Origin: Apus apus
Lineage: Eukaryota > Chordata > Aves > Apodiformes > Apodidae
Direction: 5' to 3'
NCBI RefSeq assembly: GCF_020740795.1
Contig: NC_067301.1
Location: forward strand, 1,860,001 to 1,924,000
DNA length: 64,000 nt
Shown: positions 1 to 14,700 of the stretch, piece after piece
Layout of the letters: each line of letters opens with the position of its first letter
Position numbering within the stretch: position 1 is the first letter of the stretch
The notes under the pieces: generated by a model
The model's database searches: none
The model's input: only the letters and a program-made list of their open reading frames with translations
What the model was told of the DNA's origin: nothing
Program-made: the position numbers and the translations under genes

Positions 1-2827
1 GTTGACAAAGATGTATCTGACAGTCAGGAGGCCTTTTTCCATCAAATATTCAATTTTTCATTAACACAGGTTCCACTTGCAGAAAATAATTTCACAAATG
101 TGTACCAGCTTCTTATATTTTTGCCTAAGACAAATTTTGAAACATTTAAAGAGACCAGATTTTTTTAGATATTTCTCTTAGATATGTACTAAATGAATTT
201 TAAAACATCTAACAAGTCACAAGAAAAAAAAAAGTTTCATGAATCAGTCATATTTAAGATGAACCAAACAGAAAAATTCACTGTCTAAGAAGGTCAACAA
301 TGGACTCATGTCAACAAAAATGTTCTCTTTTTTTAATTAATGGAAAAATCAACTATTTACACAACACCTTACAGGCCAAAGAGCTCAGTGAAGTGGCTGG
401 GACTTGTATGGTATTTACCACCTATCAAGTCCTACCATTTTCTAGGTGAGCTTTGGGATGCTGCAGAGCCTTGAAAATCTACTTCCCTATACTGCACTTC
501 ATACAGACTAGTTTCAGGTTTGATAAACATACTAATAGTTCATTTATAAGGTTATTTTAGGCTTTTACTGTGCTCCAAGTAGTGGCAAGATCTATTCCGG
601 GAGTAGTAAAACCAAAATTGGTAATTATGAGACTGTAAGTGGAGAGGTGCTATATGGGTAGATGTTAAACTTTCTGAAATTGCTGAGTTACATAAGTTGG
701 CAGTTGGTGAAAATTTCTTAAGATAACCTTGGATAACAGGATATGTGGGAGGTCATTCCAGCAGGGAAGTCCACCCTCAAAAACACATATGGGAAGCAGA
801 GATGGAACTGAATCTGGATTCTTCTAGCATTTTCAGGGCACCCTCTGTGAGTCTTACTGCAGTGTTCTGGCTATAGAGAAAGTCAGTAATGGCTATAGAG
901 AAAGCCAGTTCCTGTCCAGCTCAGCTCCATAGGCTGTCTCCTTCTGTATCTCCTTCTTCTTTCCAAAGTACTGAACCTCTTAATCAATAAACATCTCATA
1001 TTCCTCTCTATTCCTAACCCTCAGAGGATAATTATCTGGCCAGGACAGCATGCTAACACAATTCCTCTGGCTATCCAGAACAAAAGCAGTCTTACTCTGG
1101 TGAACTTGAGAACTGGCTTGAATTGTCACAGAGTCTGACTAATGGACACATATCCATGATTAATATACGTAATGAACATATGACCTGTTTAAACATGACT
1201 TGCTCTCACACCTAAAATTCACATTTACATTGCAAGAAATCATCAGGTGTCCTAGAAAATACAGGAGGTGAGGGGTTGTTAAAAGCACATGAAAGAGCTC
1301 TCCATCTTTCAAATGTTTTTGTCCCAAGTTGCATGGTATGTTGCTCAGGGCTGTCCCTCACACCCTCACACTCTGTACCTACATGCCCCAGTGGACGTTG
1401 CCAAGCACCTCATTAAAAAAAAAAAAAACAACAAAAGAAAAAAATACATGCTTGCTACCATCAATTAAAAAAAAATTAATTTACTAGTAAAGTTCAGAGT
1501 GGGGAATACAAGCTGGAACTCTAGGCATTCCCAAAGAAGCTTATAGTCCTGTTAGGTGACTCAGGGCTGCACAGACTTTTTGTCATTTATATTAACACAG
1601 AGTCTTTCATCTCTCAGCATATCCAGCAATAAGCAAACAAGGCAGAGAAGACACATCCCCCAGAGGAAGGGATAAGAATACCAAGCTAAAGCCTTTTCCC
1701 TGAAAAATGAGCAACTGAGCTGTTGCTATCCACCCTCAGCACTTCCTCCTAGCACAGTTCTTCCACAGGCTACCACCAAATAGCCACTATCACCATTCCA
1801 GGGTAGAAAAAACAACACTTTTAAGACAAAGTTAAACCTAAGACTTAAGCAACGTATCTCCCCTAGCTCAGGGCTTACAGCCATCTAGTGCATCCCAAAG
1901 CAACCAGTATCAAAGGAAATGAGTGTGCCAACCTTGCACTACAGGAGTTACTGATGAGCAAAACCTCAGCTTTGAGCTTCACCAAAACAAGGTGGGTTAA
2001 CTCCCCTCCCTTGCCCTCCCACACACACTCTATCATGCAGAGAAGCTGTGGGAATACTGATTTGATCTGCTGCAGCTGCTGTGGTGAGTAAAAGGGCAAC
2101 AGAGCTGGGCTCTTCAGTTAGCATGTATCAACTTGCATGACGGTAGGATTAATACTGCTTCATTTCCATTTCACCTGAAACCCATGTGCAACTTTAAGGC
2201 TAAACATTGCCTTCCTCAATAGCCTCTCAGGCTTCAGGGAATTCACATATCTTTTGTGTAATCTCTTCCATCTTTGAGATAATTTCTCATCATCATGGTA
2301 TCCATAGTTTGCAAATAATATTGATATGCTTAAGTTCACCTTTGCTAGAAAGACTCTGTTAGACTTTATTATCTACTAACTGGGTTATCACAAAGGCTTC
2401 TGATTCTTGTCTCTCTTATGTTCTTTGGTACCTACTTTACAACAGTTAAAGATCCAAAATTATGGCAGGGAATGAGCCCCATGGTCTGCTTGAAATGTAC
2501 CATACATACCCCTTGTTGTAAAGTGATCCTCTATCTGCTGGTCTGACATACGAACCTGTAATTTATTTTAAAAGCCTGGGTCTCCTATAAATAACCACCA
2601 GAGCACTAGGCACTCTATGGAGATAAGTGCTTGCATCATCGTTTCACTAATTCAGAATGTGCTGTGCTAAAAATCTGGGATTTCTACTCCTCCCTCACAA
2701 ATTCTTATGGGTTGATCTCCTATTTATTTTATTTTTGGGCTTTCTGAATTAACCTGTGATTAAAACATATGTGTGCTTCATTAGCATAATGAGATTTTTC
2801 TTAGAAGCATGTAATGAAAAAGAAACA
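1..2827. other. Intergenic, no gene seen
   Basis: AT-rich unique sequence without a convincing exon on either strand. The open frames are short, unsupported by splice context and resemble no family I know. It holds a two-copy 22-bp tandem repeat at 869-908 and short A-rich runs, for example near 1413-1428 and 1466-1475. Confidence 0.6.
869..908. repeat. Two-copy ~22-bp tandem repeat
   Basis: The motif GGCTATAGAGAAAG occurs at 869 and again at 891. It is followed by TCAGT in the first copy and CCAGT in the second, giving a period of 22 bp. This looks like a small local duplication with little divergence. Confidence 0.8.
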
Positions 2828-2925
2828 GATTCATACTGTCACTTTACAGATGTGGGGCTGAGTAACAAAGAAGATATACAACTGGCTAAGTCCACCCTGC
2901 AGATTTTTATCAGAATCCAAAGCTT
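2828..2925 (-). repeat. Ancient MIR-like SINE remnant
   Basis: The stretch containing TTTACAGATGTGGGGCTGAG followed by an A/G-rich segment and CTGGCTAAGTCCA resembles the reverse complement of the MIR core (TTTACAGATGAGGAAACTGAG, then a segment ending near CACACAGC). Divergence is high, as expected for an ancient amniote SINE. Recognition is by eye only. Confidence 0.4.
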
Positions 2926-5900
2926 TTACCAAGTCAAAATCAACTGCTTTAACTTAATGATTATTTTTTCTAGCAAAGCTCCATTGCTATTCTTAGAACT
3001 ATTCCCAAATTATATTTATGGAAGACTTGAAAAGACAGAAGGTTTGGGATTTTTTGTTTGTAGTTTTTTTCCTTTAGTCCATAAGGCCTCTGTCACACTC
3101 TAATGGACAAGACAGGCTGTTTTTTAATCAGACACTTCAGACTTCTTCAGCTTGGTAGAATCAAGTAATGAAACAGGACTGTGGTGTCACTGAAGTGTCT
3201 GTGACTTAACAATTGCCCCATTCTCTTTTTCAGGAAATGACACTTAACATTTTAGTTTCTAGGCAGCTTAAATTGTCAGACTAGTTTTTATGTAAAGCAT
3301 TTTCATTTCAAGTTCTTAAAACTTTAATTAGCTATGTCAGAGAACAGGAGTGCAAAAGCTATCAATAAGAGATGTTAAGGCAGCAGGTTCTCACTGCCAC
3401 AACCCTCATGTCACAGCAGAAGGACATTTCAGCAGCCTACCCTCTTCTAGCTACACAGAGCAGAAAGGCAATTGTAATATTCCAGCATGACTTGCATGGT
3501 TACTGCTCAAGTGAGCTTACACCATAGATTTGCAGTGAGTTTCACTTCTGTTTCCAACAATCCTACACTTGCAATATTCCCTGTGCATTATACTTAAGTT
3601 GATTAGACCCACTTCACTTGTCTGATGTGGTCTTCTGATTAAAAAAAAATTATCTCCAGAATAATTAAAGTTTAAGATTTTTTTAAGCAAGTGATGAACT
3701 TATATTCATAAGCTTCTATGCTATTCATAGGTATAGCATCTGTATGAAAAAAAACCAAACAGTGACTATGAGAGGAAGGACTGCAGGAAAGGCTGGCCTT
3801 GCTAAGGTTCCCCTTTTCCACCTCCACTCTCAAAAATTCCTACTAGATTTCTCCTCTGCATGTGGCAGGCCTGAGCATGGTACACTCCCCCCCTTCTTCC
3901 TAGTATCCATCACATAATCCAAAACCCATCTTGAAGCAATGATCATGTCAGTACTGTGCATGCTGCAGCATTACCACTAGGACCCAAGATCCATCAGCTA
4001 ACGTGCCAGCTGGCACCTTTCCCTCCCCTCTGCTTTCTTTCCCTGAGCAGGAGAAACCATTCATTGCCTTCTGGGGCTAGCACTGGACCCACACTGTTCT
4101 TAGTAATGAATGCAACCTGTTCTAACGAATGTGAAGCTTATTTGTGAGCATGGAGCTGCACTCAATTGCCTGACATTTCACATTTCTCACCATAAATCTG
4201 GGTAACACTTTATTTTAATTACTGGGACATTTTCTAACTTTTATTGTTTCTGGCAAACACAGGCAAAATGAGCTCATTTATTATATAAGTATGTGAGCTA
4301 TTTCTTCGGGGGAAATTGTGTTCTATATTATCCTTGCCATCCAACAAGATGCCATTCACCATTCACCTCTCTTCTAGATGTCATTAAGTATCACATAGAC
4401 TGAGAATAGTTAACTAATCTTTTCCTGAGTGACAGAGACCCATCCATCCATCCCCTTCTACATTTCTAACACACTCATTAATGTAACTACGGTCAATACA
4501 ACTCAGGTCTTTTCACAACTCCACTCCAAAATGGCTGTAGATACCACCTCGAGATGATAGAAAGGAAATCCCAAACTGCAAAATTCAGACCATGATTTGA
4601 TTTCTCCACAGTGATTTTGATCCACATGTGTTACAAAGACCAATACAAGAAACAGCAGGCTGACAGAACTGATGAGCACTGCACTCCTCAGGAAGATGCT
4701 GTGTATTGAGGACTGGGCATCAGAGACTACAGTCATGACCCTGGAGAGATCCAAAGGATTTTGCAAACATCTTGAAGCCTCTATACAAATCCTTTATATT
4801 CCAACCCCTGCACCCAGCAAAATTCTCTAACTTCACTAGGATGAACTGGAGAGCTTGAACTCACCTAGCTCTCTCAAGGTCAAATTAGTAGACCTGCAGA
4901 AAATCACACTCAGCATGTCCAGGCCTGTTTTGTCCCACAGCAATCAGTGCCAGATTTCAAATGGAGGTCAAACAAAGATTAAGTTTAGTCTCTATATCCA
5001 TAATGATAATTTAGGGCCAAGATGCAGTAGATGCTTTTGCAGGCAATACAATCTCTTATTGTAAAACCAGGCCGTAACTTTTCAATTAGTGAATTCAGAC
5101 TAGACTGGAGAAACCGTAACTCAGGCCACCTCTTTTGACAACTGTTCAAGCTTTAGCAATTGACTCCTGCTCTTGGTCTGTGGAGAAATGCTTCTCCCCT
5201 TGTCGGAGCACTGCATCCCTCCTCAGACTGTACCTTCCTTGTTCATACCACTGAGCCTGAGATGATGGAATTGGCCCTTTGCCCAGGTGGAGGGGAAAAA
5301 AAAAAAAAAAGGCAGTTACTGTAATGAAATGGCTTTCTGACTTTTCTGAATACAGTAAGTGAAAATCCCAAGCAGATACACAGAGCATGCTTAATGACTC
5401 ACACTCCGCATTTTCACCAGGGAAAAATTTCAGGCCTTCACTCAGTTAAAAGATGGAAATTTTCATAAAACTTCCATTGTGGTATGTTACCATCTGTTCA
5501 GAAAATAACAAAAACAAAATCTAAGTTAAGTGAACTGGTTGCTTTTCTTTCTTTCTTTCTTTGGAAGCATGTGAGCATACACAATTCAGTTAAAAAAAAA
5601 AAAAAAAAAAAAGAGACAGACTTCAATCTAATTGCTTGCTGGGTTTGGGTGAATTTAAGTCCAGAAAAGTAAACTGTTCTATACATTATGGCCATTTTCT
5701 CATACAATGATAAGTAGTTTTTGTATCAGTCATGGAGTGAGAAAATTTTGTGTCTGTAAGCATTAGCATGTACTTAGCCCAAAAAATCCCTCTAATTTGA
5801 ACAGCTTCCAAGGTCTTCTGATGAGATGACTTTACTGAAAATTTGTTCTCTCTCTTGGGAACCAAGCCACTGAGGATTTGGATGAAATGTGTATAAAAAC

Positions 5901-8700
5901 ACAAAATTTCAAGTTTTGGTTGGAGAAAAAAAAAAAGAAATTGCACTCAGCAAATTCTGCCCCTTTCTTCTTCATTCCTTCTAATGCTTCATAAAAACAC
6001 ATAACTTATTCCGCCTGTTTTTAAGCAAGAACATATATTTCTTTCTTTGCAGAGTTGAATTCTTGGAACTCGTACCATTTTCATTTAGCTATTTTTACCC
6101 GCCCTGCTCCTTCCTGTATCCATGGAGTTTCATCAAAACATTGAATTCCAGTCTCTAATGACATAACCTTACCCTTTCCTTCCTGTTCTCATGTCACCTC
6201 TCATTTTCTCACCAGCTCTGTAGCCTTCACTGATTTTTAGACTTTTTCTACTCTAGGCTTCTTATTTTTTTTATGTACTTCACAACAGCACTTGCCTCTT
6301 CTGGGAGGGGAATATTAAGAAGTCACAAACTTCCACATAAACAAGCAAACAAATAAACAAAAAAAAGACCCCACCAACTGCCTCAGCTAAGAAGAACACC
6401 TCTTCTTCCCTACTCGAAGGAAAAAACCTGACTTCAAAGACCCATCAGCATGAAACTGGAATGATTTTTACTATAGTCACCATATGAGAGTCTTAACTGC
6501 TATTTGGGTAGAAATCAGCTATAGGACAGCTATATGAATAGAATGTCCTGGGAAGCTGAGACAAAGGGAATGTGAGAAACACCTAATGACTTCACTAATT
6601 GTATTTAACAATTAAATGGGAGATAAAAGTGCTATGCAATGTATGTCTGAAGTTTCTCAATGGATTAGCACTAGCAAAATGTGTGTCATTGTCTGGCCCC
6701 ATGAGATCTTTCCACATGAACACTGCACTTTGCTACAGCTGTACATGTCTGCAAAATAGAGGCCCTATGGTGTCTAAGTTTTAAGGGTAAGGATAGGAAC
6801 AGCAATTTGGCATAAACATGCCTTTTCTTAGAAAAAAAAAAAAATGAACTGCAAATGGAAATGATTTGCTGATTTGCAGGAACAATGAAGTCAAGCAACA
6901 AAACAGTAAACCATATTAAAAAGTATCCTCACAAGTATTTTTGCAGGAGACAGAGGTGTTTATGAACCAAAAAAAGAGGTGTAGAAGTTACAGTTGCTTT
7001 AGGGTAAATTTTAACTGGATTCCCTTCCTTATTAGATTTCTCATTCACAAGAAATTGCTAGCTGACTTGGAAGTCATTGCACCACATGGGATTTTAGGTG
7101 CTCCTAACCATCTGTATGCATTTTTTTCATTTTGTCTAACCAACTCCCCATTTGCAATTAATTTGTCCTAATTTTATCTGTTTGTCTATGTAATTAGAGG
7201 TATCTGGAACATCAAGACAAGCCTTTATCTCAGCAGGAGTATGGAGAGCATATTTACACAGAAGCAAAGAATACAAGCTCTAGGCCATCATGAACTCCAT
7301 TGCCATTCTCAGCTGATAATACTAAAGTTCTTGATGCTATAAATCATGTTTGATCCTGACACCTTTTCCTAATCTGGATCCTAAAAGTTCATAGTCTTAA
7401 AAGATGTCATGAAAGTTGCCAGTCAGGTTGCTGATTCAGAGTAACAGCACCAAGTTAATCAGTTTGAGTTCCATGCTGACATTCTGCCAGGACTGGAAAG
7501 CCTATATACAGAGCTGAACCCTGTACTGTGTCAGGTGCCCAACATTTTCATCTAATTCAACAGCTGAGCCATTGGAACATTAACTTGTACAGAGTTACAC
7601 CTATCCATAACTTCCCTATGGGAATGCACTGCAGGAAGATTATAAGACTAAGTCAGCAATTTCTCAGTCCTACAGTCTTATCTCTTGGTGCCCAGCTAAG
7701 TCTTTTATCAACAGAGAACAGTTGGAAAGTCTTACACAAAAACTTATGATCCTGCAAGATTTAGAATATTATTTACACGATAAGCTGAGAAATTAGGTTT
7801 GAAGTTTTTCCTGTGTTTAAGCCTAAAAAGAAAAGCTTAGTAAGATATAAATATGCCAAGTTTAGTCTTCTTACACACAGAAAATTAACACCCTGTTTGG
7901 ATCAAGGCAGATTATTTTGTGCTGGCCTTCAGAATCTCCATGGGGAACACATCCAGGTTAAAGACAGCATGCAAACCAGAGCTATATGATACAGATTCAT
8001 ACTGCCTTTCACTTTTTTCCCTATCTAAAAGAGACCAATGACTATCAATAATAATGCTTTTTTTGAAATGCTTAGTCTTACCCACATTGGAGTTGTGGAT
8101 GATCAGGCTTCACCTGCAATTTATCCATATGTAATAATTTTCATGCCTCCCTTCCCTACTTACTACACCTGAATCATTGACATTTTTATCTGTTGCAAAC
8201 AATTACAAATAATCTCGAATTATTGCCCACATTAGTAAGGCCATTTTCAGCAAGTCAATTCTCCTTTCTTTCATGAAGTGGAAATGCATATGACCTCCTT
8301 TGCTGGAGTTTTACAGGGGGCCATATGAAGAGCTGTGTATTACAAGCAGAAACAGATCAGTACTTCATGTGCACTACAAACATTTCCTTATACCTCCATG
8401 TTTCCCTTCCTTTCTAGTGCTATGTATTTCAGTACACTGGAACTGCTCGCAAAGGCATTTGAAGTGCCTGTGAATCTGTCTAAACAAATACATGGGCAGA
8501 TAATCTAAAACAGTGTGTTCCCATCTCTCCAAAGCTGACATTTGGTAATGACCATCACCTCCTAAAGTGCAGACTGCACCTCTAACTGAAGACAGTGCCC
8601 AAACATATCCCAATTTTCATTTGCAATAGTTAACTTTGAATGTCTTGGTGACAACTGCAGAGTAGAAGTTAACAGCCAGTTAGAATCACTACCACCATAC
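2926..8700. other. Intergenic, no gene seen
   Basis: AT-rich, repeat-poor sequence. It contains a (CATC)n run near 4441-4455, a poly-A near 5297-5311, a (TTTC)n tract at 5544-5562 and a 21-A run at 5592-5612. A homeodomain-site-rich segment lies around 7128-7200 (CAATTAATTTG, GTAATTAGAGG). No exon with recognisable protein similarity was found on either strand. Confidence 0.55.
5544..5612. repeat. (TTTC)n microsatellite and nearby 21-bp poly-A
   Basis: About five TTTC units at 5544-5562 are followed 30 bp later by an uninterrupted run of 21 A (5592-5612). The poly-A creates spurious lysine- or phenylalanine-rich frames on both strands. Confidence 0.85.
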
Positions 8701-11700
8701 GAGAAGGAGGGGGCAGGGAGGGAAATAAAACCAAATTACCTGTGGCTTGGGAGCAAGAGAGGTCAAATCTGAAAAAACTAACATGAACCCAATGGGATAA
8801 ACAGTGCAGGAGAAGTCAGTAACTGAGCCAATCATAAAATGCAGGTCCTGCAAATATTTCACAGACTAATGGAAGGGGAGCTGAGGAGATAAACTGTATT
8901 GATTGGTCAGAGAGAGTGTACAGTCTCTAGAAGATGACACTGGCACAAGGCGATGTGGCCATAATATATGTTCACAACATCAAGCTACTCACCTTGAAAA
9001 CAGGATGGCTGAATACAAAACACCTTGTATGAATGGACTTTGGCTCACAACACCTCTTTAACCACAATCAGAAACTGGAAGTGCTAGGTGACCCAACCAA
9101 AACTGTGCAAAAGCTTTTCAACAATATATCCATAAACAATTAAGTTCCAGAGCCCAGAAACCTGCTCTTGAACTGGTAATTTACCAGCATACCTCTGATT
9201 TCTTTCTGTACTGCTTGCAGAAGTTTAAAGTTTGGAAGCCACTATGCATCCTGGCCATTTCCTGTTGACAAAAGAAGTCAGAAGAGGGGAAACATCTGTA
9301 GATGTTGCTGTAACTTAAAGGCTATCACTGCACAGCCTAGAAAGACAGAACTCCTTCTCATGGGCTTTAACTCAAGCACCTCTGGTGCCAACCTGCTTGA
9401 TGTGGCTTAGCTGTAAGTGGAAGGCTAAGTCTGAGCTGCCACAGACATCTAACAGCATTCCACAAAATCTTTAAAGAAGTACTGAAAACAGGAAAAGTAC
9501 CACTTTACTGAAAGAACAATGAAGTGGGTTCGAAGAATGAAAGACAAGGCAGAATGTTTCCACTTCCAAATCCTGAGGTTATTTACGAGCTCAGTAAAGA
9601 AGGACCTGGTAGAATATAAAGTATAGCCACCATCTAAGGATTTCAACAAGTCCTCCATCAGGGTTTCAAAGCACTTACAGAAGTTACACTGTACTGACAA
9701 ACTGAGACAAAGAAATAAACTAAGAAATTGTCTCAAAACACACAGGAGGCCTGGAGAGAAACAAAGATTTCCTGTGCTTTTAACCAGCCATGAGTGCACT
9801 GGCTCATCAAGCCCACGCATGTGATGTAAACTCATCAGAATCAAGGATCATTATGCAAGAAAGAGGATACAAGAATGGTAAGACACAATTCATCCAGCAA
9901 CTCACTTAAGCTACAACTAAGAACAGGAAGTTTCACAGTCAGACTTTCAATTCCCACACCAAGTTAATCAATCTAAATCAAATACATTTAAAAGAAAAAA
10001 CCTTGAATGGAAAAAAAGTCTCTTTATGCCACGCACTACCAGAAAGTAGTGCTTCAAAACTGTTTCAGATTTAAAAGCTACGTGAATTTAGAAATCCAGG
10101 GATTGGATTATTTTGTCTCCATTTGAATTTCTACACAGGAAAACTGAGTAATTTGTACAGTCAGCTAAGCCAAAAAAAAAGAAAAAGAAAAATGGAAAGG
10201 AGGAGGATGACCACTACTGGATTAAACAGAATAAAAGTCAAAAATCCCACAGGAACAGGCATTTTTAAAAGTCTTAAATCAGGTCTTATATTCCATTTTT
10301 TTCCTCTCTCAAAGCTTACTTTTCCAGTCCACAATAATTTTGACACCAAGCTTTTCTGTCTTGACACCAAATGTTGTTGGTGATATTTTCAGCACAGGAA
10401 TTGCTGGAATGTATCATGTATCATGTCCACTCTCCTTTTCCTGACATTGGCCATTACTAGCTTTTTGCAGAGGAAAGTTTGAGACACTTCAAGAGGCACC
10501 AATCCAAGAAAGAAGTCCCTTCTTTACCACCAAGAGTTAAAAGCATCCTCTTGTTTCATGTCTGATGTTGCTATATTTTGTTTTAAAGATCATTACTATA
10601 AAAAATCTGGGTGTTCTTGCTAGCCATACAAACACCCCATCACTTCTGAATCCTTCCACACTCTCAACTGTATAACCAGCAGTACAGTTAAATATATGTG
10701 TGTGTATTTGTGCTTCATGGTACATGTTATAAGCTCAAGTCTGTGCTTTCACATAGAAAAGGAGCTGCAGCAGGAAGGGTCTGCTTCTGCATTCTCTCTT
10801 TTTTCCCTGTGCGTTTAGTACCAATGAAAGATATCAGACATGACAGCCCTGGAGACTGAAGTCCTTTGTCTACACAAAAGGTCTAGTTTCATCAGCAAGA
10901 GGGTGGGACTTCACTTTTACACTATTTCAATGGTGTGTTTCATCAACAATACCTTGAGAAACTTCCAAGAACCACCAGCAAAAGTAAAAGGAATAACGAA
11001 TATTAAGAGTAACAATTTGAGATTTTCTCTGAGAACTCTTCCTGAGAACTACCAAGGAAACCAATTAGGACCAACTGCATTCATCATTTACGCTGGAGCA
11101 CATCAGAGACCATGTAACTGTTTATTTATGGGTCATTTAAAAAACAACCCGATAGAAAACAACTATTAAGTTGCTACTAGCACATACTGGATTTGAAACA
11201 GCTATTACAGTTTCCCATTTCATGAGCAACGCAGTCCATTAGCACAGCACACCGAAAGAAAGCTTACAAAAGCTAGGATAGGAAAAGGGTTACTGACATA
11301 CATGTCAAATTGTCAACAAAATATGCTGTGCACTCTGTTCCCTAGAGTGATTTGTTATTTTCCACAAGCAGCACATCCACAAGTACACAGGAGTCGAAAA
11401 AAGAAATCTAATGGAAGCAGTTGTGAAACAGTCCCATCTACTTTTACCATCCACATGGAAAAACACACAAAAAGAGTAACAGGCATATGCCGGGGAAAAA
11501 GCCCAAGTCCTTAAACTTCTTTGTTTCATAGTTTTTAAGGAGATAGAGTATATTCTGAATGCACAAATTTTCCAGAAGCACTGTGTCTTTAAAGCAGGAA
11601 TGTGATTTTTTTCACCCACAAGACTAAGTGCAGTTTCCCAGGTTCTTACTGGAAATTTTCTTGGGAAAATATTCATTTCCAAAGCGTTGCTTTTACACTT

Positions 11701-14700
11701 TTGGTTCACTGGTTGTATGACTCTTCTAATGCTTTAACAGTGTTTTTACTCCATGAATGTTTGTAATAACTTAATACATCCTATTTCCTACAGTATCTCC
11801 TTTTAAGGATAATTATATCAATATGCTTCTGACATTCTGTAATCCAAGCAATTTCTTTTTTCTAGATTCTGTTCTCAGTTGGGTGATCCAAAACAAGACT
11901 TAATTGTACATTCCTGGCCCTCACAATTTACTGAAAAAGCTGCTGCACAATAAAACTCAATAAATAACCCAAACCCCACTGGAAACACAGATAATTCTGC
12001 ATAGCATTTTGTTAAATTCTCACAGTTTTCTTTTCTAATAAGAGAGTTTAAGATCAGCTATAACCTGCTGCATTCATCAAGAAAATATTTCATATTTTGC
12101 GTACACCTGACCTAAGAAAGTTTCCTTTGGTTTGTTTTCTTAAGAAACACTGCAGTGGGTTGTGTTCTGTGGCAGGCTAAAATGTATATACACTTATATT
12201 TAAATACTATTGCTTATGGCATTCAGTAACGACCCTATCCAAGAATCCAAGCAGACTGCATAGGCTTACAGGAGTCTTTTTCAAAAGCTACATGAAGTCT
12301 TCTGCAGAGGAAGTTCATTGTTCACCTCAGTTCTTCCCAAACTTCTGTGCTATTTTGCCACAGTCCAGCCTCAAAACTTTTCACAGGTTATTGGAACTTT
12401 ATGGTTCCACAGACTGGTTTCAGAATTACTAGTTTGTCACTTCAGAGTTTAGCTCCTCCTGTCTACACTATGGCAAAAAACAGGTCTCTTCTGCTGCCTT
12501 TTCTGAGCAAGAAAAAGAGTTTTAACATGTCTGTTGCACTTGGTCCTTATTTAGAACATTGACAGTAAATTTCTTTATTAAATTTAATGAACTTGATATC
12601 TAATTGTATCAAACAAGATCTGGTCTCCACTGCATCAGGTCCAACACTGCCAGTAAGCAGTCCTGCTGATGAGCTTGCAAAGCATGGGAGTGATGCAGAG
12701 ATGGAATGACTCACATGGAGCTAGTCAAAGGGACTAACTTCAAGACTAGCAACAAAAGCAGGTTTCTCAAAGCACAGATCAGCCTCCAGTTGTACTTTTC
12801 TGCCTCCACACCAGATGAAAACACAACATTGCAGACTAACTAGAAACATCTGGCTTTAACGCAGTATTAGCTTTTATTGCTACTTAGACTAAAGACACAT
12901 CCTAAGACAGTCAAAGAGAACCGCAGTAGGCGTAACATCTATTGCCCTCCCAAAGGTCCTTTACTTAAAACAGAGTGAGGGAAATGTAAAGTTGCTTCTT
13001 AGCTGTTCATAAAGGAAAACAGAACATTTTTGATAAGATGCTATCTTCTTTTCTTCCTCTCACAGTATTCACCGTGCAAAAGAGGAGAATTTTAGCTTTG
13101 TGTTCCCTGTCCTATACAGCAGCCAAAGGCTCTAAAGGGGACCTCTCCAGCACACAGGATCGAATGATTATCCAGTAAGTCTCTTGTTCTTTGTAACATT
13201 AGAGATACTTCTATAACATATCCAACACGTATCTGGTGAAAATTGTTACCAGAATGCTTCAATCTCAAGCTCCCTCTCCCTGTAAATAAGTTACAGAAAG
13301 AAGCCAAATGACAGCACTTGACAACATGAAGCATGGTGCCAGAATACAAACCAATAAAGTTTCTTCTCCTTGAATGTGACAAAAAGCTTATTTTAAGCAT
13401 ACTGAGACAATAAAATGCTGATTAACAAGCAGCATGTTCTTCAATGAAACTTACGAGTGTGCAGTCTTGTGCTAAATAGAGAAAACACTGAAGGTATGCA
13501 GTCTCAAGTATGAGAACAGCTTCACACAAATGTATTCAATACTAGCTTTCAACCAACTCAAATTAATAACAGTAACAGAATATCTTCAGCTACATGCAGG
13601 ATTCACCCAGTGCCATGGACATATTTTCCTGAACTCGTTGAGTTTAACTAGAGGTGTAAGGTCTACTTCTTAACCAGTCAGCTCATATCTTGTCTCAGAC
13701 ATACCTATCCCATCTGTAGTCATGTCTTTGCCCCGCTCCCTGGTACAAACAGGTACACTGAGTCTTCAGGGATTGCTAGTGAGTGGATTACTTTAGGAGT
13801 AGCTAGAAACTATGATTCTCTATTCATAGATAGCCTAATCACATGCTAACACTTTGTTCTGCAGAAATTAATATAGACAAAGCTGAAAATAATACTCACC
13901 CACAGAGTCTAAAAATAAGCACCAAAATTTCCCCTCCTGGTTTCTTTCTGATTTTTGTTTCCTCTCAGGTGATGACACCATTCTTCTTTCTGGCTCTCCT
14001 GAAACACATCATGTGCTCTGGGTCACAGACCACTCTGGGGAACCTTTTTTTTTAATGTAAGGTCATAGTTTTGGGATGTGCTGTGTTAGCCAAATCAAGG
14101 GTCTGCTTATGAGACCAGAATAAACAACAGAAGACATTGGTTTAACATGGCCTCCATGAATCAGATACCTAGAAACATATTTAGTGTATAAATGAGATAG
14201 GCAGCACAGACACAAGTGTGATATGCACTAAATACAGTAAATGTGGTGTTTTCAGCTGCACTACCATGAAGAACACACTCCTTCAGAGTATTTTTGGTAT
14301 GACAGACTCAGTTTAGCTTAGCCCGGCAGCTCAGCCCATTTCAGATTTCCAAAAACAAGCCAATTAAAATACCAGAAGCTTACTGAATATTGATTGCTTT
14401 AGACCATGCAATTCAATACAGCCTTGTTTCATGCAAACACAGGAATTTTTAGAGCACAGGATCCCTAAAATCAGTAAAAAGGGTGATAATTTAACAGGAA
14501 CAGCGCAGAAAACACTTGCAGGTCCCACAGAGCAGACAAGCTTTCCAACAGGAGTTCACTGACAAAGAGAAGTAACAATTCTAGTTTGGGGGCAGTTTCA
14601 CACGTACTTCTGCAGTACTGATATGTCCTCATACATGTAGCTTATGAACAAATACTTTCTCCAAAAACATCTTCTGAGGCAAGTATAACAAGTTTCCATC

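Noticed and set aside
9449-9844. 131-aa minus-strand ORF
   Set aside because: No homology recognised, no splice or promoter context; length is within chance for AT-rich DNA of this size.
11305-11709. 134-aa minus-strand ORF
   Set aside because: No recognisable domain and an overlapping plus frame of similar quality; no support as a gene.
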